From contig JAKBBK010000009.1 in NCBI GenBank assembly GCA_021808525.1, positions 1 through 64,000 of the forward strand: a DNA stretch of 64,000 nt, in the 5' to 3' direction. The notes beneath the pieces were generated by a model that saw only the letters and a program-made list of their open reading frames with translations, did no database searches and was not told where the DNA came from. This DNA is from Pseudomonadota bacterium. Lineage in GTDB: Bacteria > Pseudomonadota > Gammaproteobacteria > Burkholderiales > Burkholderiaceae_C. Below, in pieces: positions 62,970 to 64,000 of the stretch (within the stretch, counting starts at the first letter, position 1; every line of letters begins with the position of its first letter). Position numbers and translations under genes: made by a program.

Positions 62970-63558
62970 GCGCGGCTTCCTCGCCGATGGCTCGTGCCAT
63001 CCAGCCGGGCAGCGTCGCGCGTACTGAGGCCAGCGCCTGCCACTCGGAGCGGGGAAGGGTGCGGCGCAGCGATGCGAGCGAGGGGCCGGCGTGCGTCGGG
63101 CCGATCCAAGCCAGCGCGCGCACGGCCTCGCCGGCGGGTCGCGCGCCCAGCGCCAGCATCCAGCGCGGCGCGTGCTTTACCAGCACTTCCGAACGGCCGA
63201 GCTTGAGCTTGCGGGTGCGGCCGGATGTCAGATAGACCTCGCGGATGGGTACTTGCTGCGTCAGGCCCAAGGCATTGGCCGCGCTGGCACCGTGCGGCAC
63301 GACGATTTCGCCGCTTTGCTCGGCCAGTGCCTGGACGACCTTCTCGGGTGCGGGAGCGCGCGAGCCGAAGCGGCTGGAAACCGGGGCAGAGTAGACGCCC
63401 CGCGCCACGCGGAGCAGCTTGCCGGCCTGTGCCAGTCGGGAGAACGCCTGATCCACCGCCGACCGGCTTCCCAGGTGCAGAAACTCCTTGGGCGACAGCA
63501 CGCCCCCCTCAGGAAGCGAATGGGCTTGTTGCAGGATGGTTTCGGGCAGCGTATTCAC
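62962..63558 (-). CDS. AbiEi-family antitoxin
   Basis: The 198-residue protein matches type IV AbiEi antitoxins/regulators: an N-terminal winged helix (about 5-60: VLSPKEFLHLGSRSAVDQAF, SRLAQAGKLLRVARGVYSAP), then IVVPHGASAANALGLTQQVP and YLTSGRTRKLKLGRSEVLVK. A GTG start at 63558 follows GAGGTG. Its partner toxin gene is cut to a stub, so it is an orphan. AbiEi normally represses its own operon by binding inverted repeats. Confidence 0.85.
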   Translation of the reverse strand: MNTLPETILQQAHSLPEGGVLSPKEFLHLGSRSAVDQAFSRLAQAGKLLRVARGVYSAPVSSRFGSRAPAPEKVVQALAEQSGEIVVPHGASAANALGLTQQVPIREVYLTSGRTRKLKLGRSEVLVKHAPRWMLALGARPAGEAVRALAWIGPTHAGPSLASLRRTLPRSEWQALASVRATLPGWMARAIGEEAARG

Positions 63559-63676
63559 GGGGCACCTCTCGGACAGAGAAATGATACACCAGTTTCTGAC
63601 ATCCTGGCCCGCCTTGTGGCAGACCGACCTCAGCAACGGCCATGATTCGCTGGCCGCGCAAACCCTCGAGTGAACG

Positions 63677-64000
63677 TCAGAGACCCAGCTCCAGCAATGC
63701 CTGGCGCATCACCGTCGGATCGGCGTCCAGCCCGGTCCAGTGGCGGATGCCGATCACGCCCTGGTTGACCAGCATGCCCAGGCCGTCGGCGGTCCTGCAG
63801 CCGCGCGCCGTGGCGGCGCGCAGCAGGCGGGTCAGCGGCGGGTTGTGGATGCCGTCGGCCACCACCATGTGTGGCTGCAGGGAATCGGGGTCGATGTCGG
63901 GCATGGCCTCGACGTCCGGGTAGAGCCCCACCGAGCTCGCGTGCACCACCAGCCCGGTCTCCGGGTGGATGCGGAAGTTTGCGCTCCAGGGCAGGAAACG
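63677..64000 (-). CDS. shikimate dehydrogenase-family protein, C-terminal part
   Basis: The frame runs off the right end of the window (its start lies outside). The visible 108 residues read FRIHPETGLVVHASSVGLYP, then VVADGIHNPPLTRLLRAATA, GCRTADGLGMLVNQGVIGIR and HWTGLDADP. This is the C-terminal NADP-domain and tail of AroE/YdiB-type shikimate or quinate dehydrogenases (TPxG, DxxYNPxxT, GxxMLxxQ motifs, in variant form). Which substrate it uses cannot be told from this half. Confidence 0.82.
   Translation of the reverse strand, partial: RFLPWSANFRIHPETGLVVHASSVGLYPDVEAMPDIDPDSLQPHMVVADGIHNPPLTRLLRAATARGCRTADGLGMLVNQGVIGIRHWTGLDADPTVMRQALLELGL

Overview
The window is about 64 kb of very GC-rich, densely coding bacterial chromosome. 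Protein content and gene order point to a betaproteobacterium of the order Burkholderiales. Supporting signs are the rpsB-tsf-pyrH-frr-uppS-cdsA-dxr-rseP-bamA-skp-lpxD-fabZ-lpxA-lpxB-rnhB run, rpsF-priB-rpsR-rplI-dnaB, hom-thrC next to molybdopterin genes and clpB, and the beta-type S2, EF-Ts and 5S sequences. I cannot assign a genus from the sequence alone.

Layout. (1) 1-1260: the end of an rRNA operon (5S rRNA and terminator), then dusA. (2) 1285-8952: a small ribbon-helix-helix regulator gene divergent from a six-gene membrane operon related to hydrogenase-4 (hyfB, C, E, F, G, I). The large subunit has lost all four nickel-iron cysteine ligands while the small subunit keeps its four iron-sulfur cysteines. 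It is therefore an energy-converting-hydrogenase-related (Ehr) complex, not a hydrogenase. A perfect 19-bp palindrome lies between the regulator and the operon. (3) 8978-12185: mnmH and tesA (minus strand), then a YbbA-type ABC ATPase and rlmB (plus strand). (4) 12186-27801: translation, isoprenoid, phospholipid, outer-membrane and lipid A genes in one long plus-strand block with many 1-4 nt overlaps. (5) 27836-32319: a DegV-like protein and the PEP synthase regulator ppsR, divergent from ppsA. (6) 32384-38786: the rpsF-priB-rpsR-rplI ribosomal operon, dnaB, then convergent phoH, bcp and an Mth938-like gene. A 342-bp inverted-repeat element between dnaB and phoH supplies the stop codons of both. 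(7) 38926-49263: alaA, hom, thrC, mobB, a large autotransporter, moeA, moaD and moaE. The autotransporter interrupts the molybdenum-cofactor genes. (8) 49298-61253: yqjK-E-D-like membrane genes, clpB with a heat-shock promoter, sco, a CtaG-like assembly protein, rraA, lexA divergent from an asparaginase across a LexA box, a DUF4124 protein, guaB and guaA.

(9) 61254-63676 is an eroded accessory segment immediately downstream of guaA, whose 3' end is a known integration site for genomic islands. It holds a repeat-rich lower-GC leader, a broken tyrosine integrase, a two-gene HicA-like/HTH pair whose promoter is overlapped by a perfect 26-bp inverted repeat, and an AbiE module with an intact antitoxin gene but only the first ~36 codons of the toxin gene. 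A short repeat of the guaA end lies where the segment stops. The window ends inside a shikimate dehydrogenase-like gene.

Most of the window is housekeeping. The parts most worth follow-up are the regulated Ehr complex, the inverted-repeat element between dnaB and phoH, and the remnant island with its autoregulated-looking toxin-antitoxin candidate.
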